The notes under the pieces: model-generated | Databases searched by the model: none | What the model was told of the DNA's origin: nothing | What the model saw: only the letters and a program-made list of their open reading frames with translations | Program-made: the position numbers and the translations under genes | NCBI RefSeq assembly: GCF_014203855.1 | Contig: NZ_JACHJV010000001.1 | Location: 7,068,001-7,132,000, forward strand | DNA length: 64,000 nucleotides | Reading direction: 5' to 3' | Source of the DNA: Kitasatospora kifunensis | Lineage (GTDB): Bacteria; Actinomycetota; Actinomycetes; Streptomycetales; Streptomycetaceae | Shown here: piece after piece, positions 18,087-28,090 of the stretch | Layout: each line of letters starts with the position of its first letter | Numbering within the stretch: the stretch's first letter is position 1

Positions 18087-18728
18087 ATGAGCCGTCACAC
18101 CTCTGTGCAGGGGGAGCCGGTGCCGGACTACCCGAGGCTGCCGCCGCAGGCTCGGCGCGGCCGAGTCCGGCGGATCACCGAGGTGGGGGAGGAGGTGCTG
18201 CACCGCCCGTGCCGGGACGTCGCCGATGCCGACTTCGGCACTCCCGAGCTGGCCGCCCTGATCGACGACCTCTTCGCCACCCTGGCGGTCGCCGAGGGCG
18301 CGGGCCTGGCGGCCAATCAGATCGGTGTGGACCTGCGGCTCTTCGTCTGGGACTGCACGGACGACGACGGCGTTCGGCATGTCGGCCACATCGTCAACCC
18401 GGTGCTGGACGAGCTCCCGGCTGCCGAGTGCAGACTCGCCGAGGTACCGGAGGGCTGCCTCTCCGTCCCCGGCCCCTACCGCGATCTCGCTCGCCCCGAC
18501 CGGGCCGTGGTGCGCGGGCAGGACCAGGACGGCCGCCCCTTGGTGATCGAGGGCACCGGCTACTTCGCCCGCTGCCTGCAGCACGAGAGCGACCACCTGC
18601 TCGGCGGCCTCTACCTGGACCGGCTCTCCGCGCGCACCCGCAAGTCCGTGCTGCCCGAGATGGGCCGGCGCCGCGAAGACGTCCTCGCCCGCCGCGCCGC
18701 CATGACGGCTGCGCTGACGGGCGAGTGA
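18087..18728 (+). CDS. def: Peptide deformylase
   Basis: A metalloenzyme that removes the formyl group from the N-terminal methionine of nascent proteins. All three family motifs are present: GAGLAANQ (71-78), EGCLS with metal ligand C124, and HESDH with metal ligands H166 and H170 and the catalytic glutamate E167. The 213-residue protein has an N-terminal extension of about 25 residues, common in actinobacterial paralogues. The ATG has AGGGAGG six bases upstream. Streptomycetes usually carry several def genes, so this may not be the essential copy. Confidence 0.93.
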   Translation: MSRHTSVQGEPVPDYPRLPPQARRGRVRRITEVGEEVLHRPCRDVADADFGTPELAALIDDLFATLAVAEGAGLAANQIGVDLRLFVWDCTDDDGVRHVGHIVNPVLDELPAAECRLAEVPEGCLSVPGPYRDLARPDRAVVRGQDQDGRPLVIEGTGYFARCLQHESDHLLGGLYLDRLSARTRKSVLPEMGRRREDVLARRAAMTAALTGE

Positions 18729-18766
18729 CGGCGGCTCGACCGGACCTGGCCGGCCCGGCGGACCCT

Positions 18767-19357
18767 CTAGGAGGCCGACGGTGCGGCCGAGGGCGAGGCC
18801 GACGCGCCGTCCGAGGGGGCGCCGGACGGCTTCGCGGGCAGCAGCGGCGCGCAGGTCTTGTAGGCGGTCGCGGTCGCCGGATCGGCGGTGTTCAGCCCGC
18901 GCAGACCGCCGTTGGCCGGCAGGGTCACGCCGTGGTCCTTCAGGCAACCCGTGAACGCCTGCATCGCGGTGCTGTTGTAACCGCCGGCGCCACCGCGGCC
19001 CTGCCCGCCCTGCGGACGCAGCGAGGCGCAGGCCTGCATCGCGGCCTGGCGGGCCGGGTCGGGCGAGCCGCCGCCGAAGCCGCCACCGCCGAAGCCACCG
19101 GGGGCGCCGCTGGGGGCGCCGCTGGGGTGTCCGCTCGGCCGTCCGGTCGGCATGGTGACGCCGTGCTGCTGCAGGCAGGAGGCGTACGCGGCCATCGCCT
19201 GCGAACGGTTGCCGCTGGCGCTGGCGCTGGCGGACGGTGCTGCGGAGTTCGCCGAGGAGGACGAGGCCGAGGTCGACGACGAGGAGCAGCCGGTCAGCAG
19301 CAGGCCGGTGGCGAGCAGAGCGGCGGCGCCGACGGTGCGGATGGTGGTCCGGGACAA
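18767..19357 (-). CDS. Lipoprotein with two CxxxHGV modules
   Basis: A 196-residue secreted lipoprotein. The signal peptide ends in the lipobox LLTGC, so C24 is the lipidated residue, followed by a Ser-rich linker. Two similar modules follow. The first has YASCLQQHGVTMP (C61, H65) and later ACASLRP (C110); the second has FTGCLKDHGVTLP (C138, H142) and later TCAPLLP (C169). A Gly/Pro-rich linker divides them and a Ser/Pro/Ala tail ends the protein. Each module could form one disulfide. Single-module CxxxHGV lipoproteins are common in actinobacteria; function unknown. The start is TTG with AGGAGG eight bases upstream. Confidence 0.8.
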   Translation of the reverse strand: MSRTTIRTVGAAALLATGLLLTGCSSSSTSASSSSANSAAPSASASASGNRSQAMAAYASCLQQHGVTMPTGRPSGHPSGAPSGAPGGFGGGGFGGGSPDPARQAAMQACASLRPQGGQGRGGAGGYNSTAMQAFTGCLKDHGVTLPANGGLRGLNTADPATATAYKTCAPLLPAKPSGAPSDGASASPSAAPSAS

Positions 19358-19717
19358 GGCCGGTGCCTCCTGATTCGGTGCGAAAAACGAAGGGTGCCGT
19401 TGGCGCAGCGGGGGCTTGACGCCAACGGCAGTACCGACTCAACAGCACCGTCGTTTAGGAAACCTGGGCCTTGCTGGGAGCTCCCCTCGCCCGCCGACAG
19501 CAGCGCATAAGGACGAAGCTCACGAGTGGGGCAATTTGTCCAGCTTCATCCGCTCTCGTCGTACGGTCACCGTGCCGCCGCGCCCATGGATCTCCCAGCT
19601 TCCTCGAAGCCGAAGTAAGGCGAACCAGGTTCCGGGGGATGGGGTTATTGCGTCCATGCCCCTACTGGGGTTATCAAGGGGGTATCCAATCCGCACCCGC
19701 CTGTGGAGGCGTACGCG
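19358..19717. other. Intergenic region upstream of the Clp-N gene
   Basis: A 360-bp gap between divergent genes, expected to hold promoters for the lipoprotein (minus) and the Clp-N protein (plus). It is AT-richer than its surroundings. GGGGTTAT occurs twice (about 19640 and 19667), a possible regulatory repeat. No coding frame was convincing and no known heat-shock operator (HAIR or CIRCE) was seen. Confidence 0.35.
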
Positions 19718-20554
19718 ATGCCCAAGATCAACGTCTATCTCCCCGACGAACTGGCCGAAGCGGTCCGGGCGTCCGGGCTGGCCGTCTCGCCGATCTGCCA
19801 GCGGGCGCTGGAGCAGGCGGTCCGCCGGGTCACGGCGATCCGCGAGGCCGTCGGCCACGACCTGGAGGCTCTGGCGGACATGGACTCGACCGGCCAGTTC
19901 TCCCGGTTCACCGCCCGCGCCCGCACCGCGGTCAAGCTGGCCGTCGAGCAGGCCCGCGCCGAGGGCGCCTCCGTGGTGGGGACAGGTCACCTGCTCGGGG
20001 GCTTGCTCGCGGAGGGCGGCAACCTCGCGATCCAGGTGCTCGGCGCGTTGGAGATCAGCGTCGCTCAGCTCACCGACACCGTTGCCCGCACCGATCTGCG
20101 GAGCGAGCCGGGCGAGAGCGCCGGGATGGCCGGGTCGGGAGCCGGCTCGGCCGAGGCCGCGCTGCGGTTCAGCGCGGCGGCGGCCGCCGCGCTGGATCTG
20201 ACGGTCAACGAGGCGCTCGCGCTCGGCCACAACTACACCGGCTGCGAGCACCTGCTGCTCGGCCTGGTCGCCGAGCCGAACGGCGTGGGCGGCCGCCTGC
20301 TGCGCGAGCTGGGCGCCGAACAGCGGCTCACCCGCCGCGCGGTGGTGGCGGCGCTGGCCGGCTACATGTACCTGCGGGCCACGCAGCCGCAGACCCAGCC
20401 GCCCGCGCCCGCCGCCACCCAGTCCGCGCCGCAGCCCTCGGCCGAGCACCCACAGGCGCTGGCGGACTCCGTTCGGGCGGAACTCCGAGCCGAACTCCGA
20501 GCCGAACTGCAGCCGCTGATCGAGCGAATCGAGCGTCTCGAAGCCCGCGACTGA
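19718..20554 (+). CDS. Clp N-terminal-domain protein with ribbon-helix-helix-like N-terminus
   Basis: A 278-residue protein without an ATPase domain. Residues 1-45 (PKINVYLPDELAEAVRASGL) look like a CopG/ribbon-helix-helix DNA-binding strand and helices. Two Clp-N repeats follow: one around residues 70-130 (FTARARTAVKLAVEQARAEG with VGTGHLLGGLL), the other around 150-215 (ALGHNYTGCEHLLLGLV). A Pro/Gln linker and an Arg/Glu-rich amphipathic helix with repeated AELR units finish the protein. Such proteins may bind DNA or act as adaptors or decoys for Clp substrates; no function is established here. The ATG has GGAGG upstream. Confidence 0.8.
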   Translation: MPKINVYLPDELAEAVRASGLAVSPICQRALEQAVRRVTAIREAVGHDLEALADMDSTGQFSRFTARARTAVKLAVEQARAEGASVVGTGHLLGGLLAEGGNLAIQVLGALEISVAQLTDTVARTDLRSEPGESAGMAGSGAGSAEAALRFSAAAAAALDLTVNEALALGHNYTGCEHLLLGLVAEPNGVGGRLLRELGAEQRLTRRAVVAALAGYMYLRATQPQTQPPAPAATQSAPQPSAEHPQALADSVRAELRAELRAELQPLIERIERLEARD

Positions 20555-20628
20555 CCGTCCGCCCTCCAACTGCCGGTCGGTCTAAGCTGGGAGGGCTGGC
20601 GAACGACCGTTGGAAGGCGGGCCCGACC

Positions 20629-21129
20629 GTGCAGCCGAGCGAGATTGCCGACGTCCTGAACCGTCCGATCAGCCGGGAACTCCTGGCCCGGGACCTGACC
20701 CGCCTGGCCTACGTCGCCAAGGACGGCACACCCCGGGCCATTCCGATCGCCTTCGTCTGGAACGGCTCGGAAATCGTCATGTGCACAGTGAAGAACGCCC
20801 CGAAGCTGCCGGCCCTGCGCCACAACCCGGCGGTCGCCCTGACGATCGACACCGAGGTGCACCCGCCAAAGATCCTGCTCATCCGCGGTCGGGCCGAGTT
20901 GGACGTCGTCGAGGGCATCCCGGACGAGTACCTGCAGATGAACGGCACCTACACGATGACGGCCGAGCAGCGGGTCGAGTGGGAGGCCAACGTCCGCTCG
21001 CTGTACGACGGCATGGTCCGGATCGTGGTGACCCCGACGTGGGCGAAGCTGATCGACTTCGAGACGACGCTGCCGAGCGCGATCGAGGAGCTGGCCCGGC
21101 AGCGGGACGAGCGTAACCGCGGCGCCTGA
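20629..21129 (+). CDS. PPOX-fold (pyridoxamine 5'-phosphate oxidase-like) flavin or F420-binding protein
   Basis: A 166-residue single-domain split-barrel protein. Diagnostic segments are LTRLAYVAKDGTPRAIPI, VMCTVKNAPKLPALRHNP, and VALTIDTEVHPPKILLIRG, which place it in the pyridoxamine phosphate oxidase / PPOX class that binds FMN, F420 or haem. It starts with GTG, with GGAAGG about eleven bases upstream. Substrate and cofactor cannot be decided. It stands between the Clp-N gene and the catabolic operon. Confidence 0.8.
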   Translation: MQPSEIADVLNRPISRELLARDLTRLAYVAKDGTPRAIPIAFVWNGSEIVMCTVKNAPKLPALRHNPAVALTIDTEVHPPKILLIRGRAELDVVEGIPDEYLQMNGTYTMTAEQRVEWEANVRSLYDGMVRIVVTPTWAKLIDFETTLPSAIEELARQRDERNRGA

Positions 21130-21325
21130 CTCGTCGATCGGTGCCGGCTCCGGATGAGCGGACACTGGCCAGGTCGGGTTCAGGTCCGGCATCGTGCTCG
21201 ACAAGAAACAAGCACGCACGATTGCTTTTTTCCTCGCGCTGATCCACCATCAGTTCGACTTGTTGCACTCCGCCTACCGTTGTCCACCGCCGCCACCCGC
21301 CCCGCGCGACTGTAAAGGCGCCCGC

Positions 21326-23064
21326 ATGCCGCACCCCGGATCGCAACCCTCCTCCCTCGCCGGCCCGATGCCGCCCCTGCGGATCGGCAACGCCTCAGGC
21401 TTCTACGGCGACCGCTTCTCCGCCGTGCGCGAGATGCTCACCGGCGGGCCGCTGGACGTGCTCACCGGTGACTACCTGGCCGAGTTGACCATGCTGATCC
21501 TGGCCCGCGACCGGTTGAAGGATCCGAAGCTCGGCTATGCCAAGGTGTTCCTGCGCCAGCTGGAGGAGTGCCTGGGCCTCGCGGTGGATCGCGGCGTGCG
21601 GATCGTGGTCAACGCGGGCGGGCTGAACCCGGGCCGACTGGCCGAGGAGATCGGCGAGTTGGCCGCCCGGCTGGGGATCGGGCTGCGCGTCGGGCAGGTC
21701 ACCGGTGACGATCTGCTCGACCGGGCAGCCGAGTTCACCGCGCCCGCCGGTCTGCTCGCGGCCAACGCCTACCTGGGGGCCTGGGGGATCGCCGAGTGCC
21801 TGCGCGAGGGCGCCGAGCTGGTCGTCACCGGGCGGGTGACGGACGCCGCGCTGGTGGCAGGCCCGGCGGCCGCGCACTTCGGCTGGGGACCGGCCGACCT
21901 GGACGCACTGGCGGGGGCGGTGGTAGCGGGCCACGTGCTGGAGTGCGGCGCGCAGGCGACCGGCGGGAACTACGCGTTCTTCACCGAACACGACGTCACC
22001 CGCCCCGGCTTTCCGCTCGCCGAGTTGCACGCCGACGGCAGCAGTGTGATCACCAAGCACCCGGGCACCGGCGGCGCGGTCACCGTCGGTACCGTCACCG
22101 CCCAACTCCTCTACGAGACCGCGGGGCCGCGCTACCTCGGTCCGGACGTGACGGCCCGCCTGGACACCGTGCGTCTCGAGCAGCTGGGCCCGGACCGGGT
22201 GGGGATCAGCGGCGTTCGCGGCGAGGCGCCGCCGCCCACCCTCAAGGTCGGCCTGAACCGGCTCGGTGGCTGGCGCAACGAGGTGGTCTTCGTCCTCACC
22301 GGGCTCGACATCGATGCCAAGGCCGCCCTGGTCCGCACCCAGCTGGAGCAGGCGCTCGACGAGCCCGGGCGCCGCCCGGCCGAACTGCGCTGGACGCTGG
22401 CCCGCACCGATCAGCCAGATGCCCCCACCGAGCAGCAGGCCAGTGCGCTGCTCCAACTCACCGTGCGGGACCGGGATCAGGCCAAGGTGGGGCGCGCGGT
22501 CAGCGCGGCGGCGGTCGAACTCGGCCTGGCCGGCTATCCGGGCTTCCACCTGACGGCGCTCCCGGGGCAGGGCGCACCGTACGGGGTCTTCGAAGCCGTG
22601 CACCTGGACGCCAAGTTGGTGGAGCACTGGGCCGTGCTGCCCGACGGCACCCGGCGCGCGATCCCACCGGCCGCCGTCACGTCACCGGCCGCTCCCGAGC
22701 AGACGCCGGACCTGCCCGCCCCCCTCCCCGTCGGCCCCACCCGCCGCGCCCCGCTGGGCCTGATCGCCGGTGCCCGCAGCGGTGACAAGGGCGGCGATGC
22801 CAACCTCGGCGTCTGGGTCCGCACCGAGCAGGCCTGGCGCTGGCTCGCCCACGAGCTGACGGTCCGTCAGCTCAAGGAACTGCTGCCCGAGACCGCCGAC
22901 CTGACCGTCACCCGCCACCTGCTGCCCAACCTGCTCGCCGTCAACTTCGTCGTCACCGGCCTGCTCGGCCAAGGAGTTGGAGCCCAGGCGCGGTTCGACC
23001 CGCAGGCCAAGGCGCTGGGGGAGTGGCTGCGCTCCCGCACGCTCGACATCCCGGAGGTCCTGCT

Positions 23065-23068
<4 letters not shown>
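21326..23068 (+). CDS. AtuA-like protein (acyclic terpene utilisation AtuA family)
   Basis: A 580-residue protein with RIGNASGFYGDRFSA at the start, matching the AtuA/DUF1446 family. The main domain covers about residues 15-470 (GGLNPGRLAEEIGELA, VTGRVTDAALVAGPAAAHFG, CGAQATGGNYAFF). After a Pro-rich linker, a smaller C-terminal domain with IAGARSGDKGGDANLGVWVR follows; this second domain is a separate protein in some species. AtuA is required for growth on citronellol-type terpenes in Pseudomonas, but its reaction is unproven. ATG 21326 has AAAGG eight bases upstream. First gene of the operon, overlapping the next by 4 bp. Confidence 0.88.
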
Positions 23069-24663
<1,595 letters not shown>

Positions 24664-24666
24664 GGG

Positions 24667-24701
24667 TGTGACGGCGTGATGGGCTGTGACGGCGTGATGG
24701 G
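24667..24701. repeat. Two-copy 17-bp direct repeat
   Basis: TGTGACGGCGTGATGGG occurs at 24667-24683 and again at 24685-24701, in the 75-bp gap between the beta and alpha subunit genes. It looks like a recent tandem duplication ahead of the alpha-subunit translation start. Confidence 0.8.
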
Positions 24702-24738
24702 TGCGCAGGGCGTGGAGGAAGAAGTGAAGGACCGTCAG

Positions 24739-26745
24739 ATGATCACCAGCCTGCTCGTCGCCAACCGCGGTGAGATCGCCCGCCGGATCTTCCGCAGCTG
24801 CCGCGAACTGGGCATCGCCACGGTGGCGGTGTACGCCGACCCGGACGAGGGGGCGCCGCACGTTCTGGAGGCGGACTGCGCCGTCCGGTTGCCCGGCGCC
24901 GCCCCCGCGGACACCTACCTGCGCGCCGACCTGCTGGTGCGGGCGGCCCTCGCGGCCGGCGCGGACGCCGTCCACCCGGGCTACGGCTTCCTCTCCGAGG
25001 ATCCGGCCTTCGCCCGCGCGGTGCTGGCCGCCGGGCTGATCTGGGTCGGCCCGAGCCCCGAGGCGATGGCCGCGATGGGCTCCAAGAGCGCCGCCAAGCG
25101 CCTGATGGCCGCGGCCGGAGTGCCGGTGCTCGGACCCGTCGAGCCGAAGATCGCCACCGAGGCCGAACTGCCGCTGCTGGTCAAGGCGTCCGCCGGTGGA
25201 GGCGGGCGCGGCATGCGGGTGGTGCGTCAACTCTCCGAGCTGGCAGGCGAACTGGCCGCCGCTTCGGTGGAGGCGATGGCGGCCTTCGGCGACGGCGAGG
25301 TCTTCCTGGAGCCCTACCTGCCCAGCGGGCGGCACATCGAGGTGCAGCTGCTGGCCGATGCGCACGGCACCGTCTGGGCGCTGGGTGAGCGCGACTGCTC
25401 CGTGCAGCGCCGGCACCAGAAGGTGATCGAGGAGACCCCTGCGCCCGGCCTGCCGCCCGCCCTGCGCGCCGAGTTGGCCGCGGCGGCCACCGCGGCCGCC
25501 CGCGCGATCGACTACACCGGCGCCGGCACGGTGGAGTTCCTGCTCGCCCCCGACGGCCGGTTCTTCTTCCTGGAGATGAACACCCGCCTGCAGGTGGAGC
25601 ATCCGGTCACCGAGTGCGTCACCGGCCTGGACCTGGTGGCCCTGCAACTGGCCGTCGCCGAAGGCGAGGCGCTGGCGGCCGAGCCGCCCGCCGCGCGCGG
25701 CCACGCGATCGAGGCCCGGCTCTACGCCGAGGACCCGGCGGCCGGTTGGCAGCCGCAGAGCGGCACGCTGCACCGGATCGAGTTCCCCGCCGAACATCCC
25801 GCAAGGGGTGACGCACACAGCGCGGGGCTGCGGATCGACTCCGGTGTGGTCGACGGCAGCACGGTCGGCGTGCGGTACGACGCGATGCTCGCCAAGGTGA
25901 TCGCCTGGGCACCCACCCGGGCCGCCGCCGCCCGGCGACTGGCCGACGCACTCGGCCGGGCCAAGATCCACGGCCTGGTCACCAACCGCCAGCTACTGGT
26001 CCGGGTGCTGCGCCACCCGGCCTTCCTGGCGGGCGAGTTGAACACCGCCTTCCTCACCGAGCACGCGGCCGAGCTGCTGCCCGCCACCGAGGACCAGCGT
26101 GAGCTGCCGCTCGCCGCCCTGGCCGCCGCGCTCGCGGATGCCGCCGCCCGCCCGGGCCCGCTGCCCGCCGGCTGGCGCAACCTGCCCTCGCAGTCCCAGG
26201 TCAAGCGCTACAGCGGAGCTGACGGACGGGAGTTGACGGTCGGCTACCGCCAGACCCGGGACGGCCTGGTGGTCGACGGGCACCCGGGTGTGCGGCTGCT
26301 CGCCGCCACCGCGCACGAGGTCACGCTGGAGCTCGACGGCCTGCGCCGCACCTTCCAGGTCGCCCGCTACGGCAGCCGGATCGAGATTGACGCACCGTCA
26401 GGATCCGTCACCCTCACCGCTCTGCCGCGCTTCGCCGAACCGCTGGTCGAACATGCCCCGGGCGCGCTGCTCGCGCCGATGCCCGGCACCGTGATCCGGC
26501 TGGGCGCCGCCGTCGGCGAGCGGGTGGCGGCAGGGCGGCCGCTGCTCTGGCTGGAGGCGATGAAGATGGAACACCAGATCGCCGCCCCGGTGGACGGCAC
26601 GGTGACCGAACTGCGTGCCCAGACCGGGCAGCAGGTCGAGCTGGGCGCCGTGCTGGCCGTCGTCGAGCCCGCGGCGTCCGCAGCGTCCACCGGGCTTGCG
26701 GAGTCCACCGCACCCACCGCTCCCGCCAGTTCCGTACACCCCTAG
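24739..26745 (+). CDS. Acyl-CoA carboxylase alpha subunit: biotin carboxylase plus biotin carboxyl carrier
   Basis: A 668-residue protein. The biotin carboxylase part (about 1-450) has LVANRGEIARRIFRSC, the ATP-grasp Gly-rich loop KASAGGGGRGMRVV and EMNTRLQVEHPVTE. The C-terminal biotinyl domain has EAMKMEHQ, with K609 as the biotinylated lysine, followed by an Ala/Ser/Thr tail. It carboxylates its biotin with bicarbonate and ATP and feeds the beta subunit. ATG 24739 (AAGGA eight bases upstream) aligns with the family N-terminus. GTG 24724 with GGAGGAA upstream would add five residues and is equally possible. Confidence 0.92.
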   Translation: MITSLLVANRGEIARRIFRSCRELGIATVAVYADPDEGAPHVLEADCAVRLPGAAPADTYLRADLLVRAALAAGADAVHPGYGFLSEDPAFARAVLAAGLIWVGPSPEAMAAMGSKSAAKRLMAAAGVPVLGPVEPKIATEAELPLLVKASAGGGGRGMRVVRQLSELAGELAAASVEAMAAFGDGEVFLEPYLPSGRHIEVQLLADAHGTVWALGERDCSVQRRHQKVIEETPAPGLPPALRAELAAAATAAARAIDYTGAGTVEFLLAPDGRFFFLEMNTRLQVEHPVTECVTGLDLVALQLAVAEGEALAAEPPAARGHAIEARLYAEDPAAGWQPQSGTLHRIEFPAEHPARGDAHSAGLRIDSGVVDGSTVGVRYDAMLAKVIAWAPTRAAAARRLADALGRAKIHGLVTNRQLLVRVLRHPAFLAGELNTAFLTEHAAELLPATEDQRELPLAALAAALADAAARPGPLPAGWRNLPSQSQVKRYSGADGRELTVGYRQTRDGLVVDGHPGVRLLAATAHEVTLELDGLRRTFQVARYGSRIEIDAPSGSVTLTALPRFAEPLVEHAPGALLAPMPGTVIRLGAAVGERVAAGRPLLWLEAMKMEHQIAAPVDGTVTELRAQTGQQVELGAVLAVVEPAASAASTGLAESTAPTAPASSVHP

Positions 26746-26760
26746 ACCGGAGGACCCCGG

Positions 26761-27942
26761 ATGTCCGCATCGAGCACCCCCGAGAGCCCGCTGATCGAGA
26801 CCCCCGAGCGGATCGCACTGCGCCGCGCGGTCGGTGACCTCGGCCGCCGCTACGGCTCCAGCTACTTCCTGGCCCGGGCCCGGGCCGGCGAGCACACCGA
26901 CGAACTCTGGTCCGAGGCCGGCAAGCTGGGCTTCCTGGGCGTCAACCTGCCCGAGGAGTACGGCGGTGGTGGCGCTGGTGTCTACGAGCTCTCCATAGTC
27001 CTGGAGGAGTTGGGCACGGTCGGCTGCCCGCTGCTGATGCTGGTGGTCTCCCCGGCGATCTGCGGCACCATCCTGGCCCGGTTCGGCACCGAGGAGCAGA
27101 AGCGCGCCTGGCTGCCGGGCCTGGCCGACGGCAGCCGCCGGATGGCCTTCGCCATCACCGAGCCCGAGGCCGGCTCCAACTCGCACAAGCTCTCCACGGT
27201 GGCCAAGCGCGACGGCGCCGACTGGGTCCTGAACGGCCGCAAGGTCTTCATCTCGGGCATCGACGGCGCGGACGCCGTCCTGGTGGTCGGCCGCACCGAG
27301 GACGCGCGCACCGGCAAGCTCAAGCCCGCGCTGTTCATCCTGCCGCGCCAGACCCCGGGCTTCGAGTACCGGCCGATCCCGATGGAACTCCTCTCGCCCG
27401 AGCGGCAGTTCCAGGTCTTCCTGGACGACGTCCGACTGCCCGCAGACGCCCTGGTCGGCGATGAGAACGCCGGCCTGCAGCAGCTGTTCGCCGGGCTCAA
27501 CCCCGAGCGGATCATGACCGCCGCCTTCTCGCTCGGAGTGGCCCGCCAGGCACTGAACACCGCCGTCGACTACGCCAAGACCCGCACCGTCTGGGACACC
27601 CCGATCGGTGCCCACCAGGGCCTGGCCCACCCGCTGGCGCAGTGCGCCATCGAGGTCGAGCTGGCCCGCCTGATGATGCGCAAGGCCGCTCACCTCTACG
27701 ACGCGGGCGACGACCTGGCCGCCGGGGAGGCTGCCAACATGGCCAAGTACGCCTCGGGGGAGGCGGCCACCCGCACCGTCGACCAGGCCGTGCAGACGCT
27801 GGGCGGCAACGGCCTGACCCAGGAGTACGGGCTGGCCGCGCTGCTCGCCGCCACCCGGGTCGGCCGGGTGGCCCCGGTCAGCCGGGAGATGATCCTCAAC
27901 TACGTGGCGCAGCACACCCTGGGCCTGCCGCGCTCGTACTAG
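26761..27942 (+). CDS. Acyl-CoA dehydrogenase
   Basis: A 393-residue FAD enzyme that introduces the alpha,beta double bond into an acyl-CoA, passing electrons to ETF. The N-terminal helical part has LGFLGVNLPEEYGGGGAG, the middle beta domain MAFAITEPEAGSNSHKL, and the C-terminal helical domain ends QTLGGNGLTQEYGLAALLAA. In many family members the catalytic Glu lies near the last GT.E motif; here that region reads GRVAPVSREMILN, so the base is uncertain. ATG with GGAGG, 15 bp after the alpha subunit. Analogous to AtuD or LiuA in the operon. Confidence 0.9.
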   Translation: MSASSTPESPLIETPERIALRRAVGDLGRRYGSSYFLARARAGEHTDELWSEAGKLGFLGVNLPEEYGGGGAGVYELSIVLEELGTVGCPLLMLVVSPAICGTILARFGTEEQKRAWLPGLADGSRRMAFAITEPEAGSNSHKLSTVAKRDGADWVLNGRKVFISGIDGADAVLVVGRTEDARTGKLKPALFILPRQTPGFEYRPIPMELLSPERQFQVFLDDVRLPADALVGDENAGLQQLFAGLNPERIMTAAFSLGVARQALNTAVDYAKTRTVWDTPIGAHQGLAHPLAQCAIEVELARLMMRKAAHLYDAGDDLAAGEAANMAKYASGEAATRTVDQAVQTLGGNGLTQEYGLAALLAATRVGRVAPVSREMILNYVAQHTLGLPRSY

Positions 27943-27953
27943 CGGCAGGCGGC

Positions 27954-28027
27954 GTCCAGGCGCCCGCCCGGGCGCCTGGACAGTCCGAGGCTCCCGATGT
28001 GGCCCGCCGGGGCGTGCGCGCCCCGGC
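27954..28027 (+). terminator. Two tandem hairpins inside the catabolic operon
   Basis: The first is a perfect 13-bp stem with a 2-base loop (27954-27966 with 27969-27981). The second is a 9-bp stem with a 4-base loop (28006-28014 with 28019-28027). Both lie in the 148-bp gap between the dehydrogenase and ligase genes. Neither has a T-tract, so partial termination or an RNA-processing/stability role is more likely than full termination. Confidence 0.6.
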
Positions 28028-28090
28028 GCCCGGGTAGCACCTCCGGCACGGCCCCACCCGGCCGTCAGTCGCCGATCCCCAGGAGTTCAC

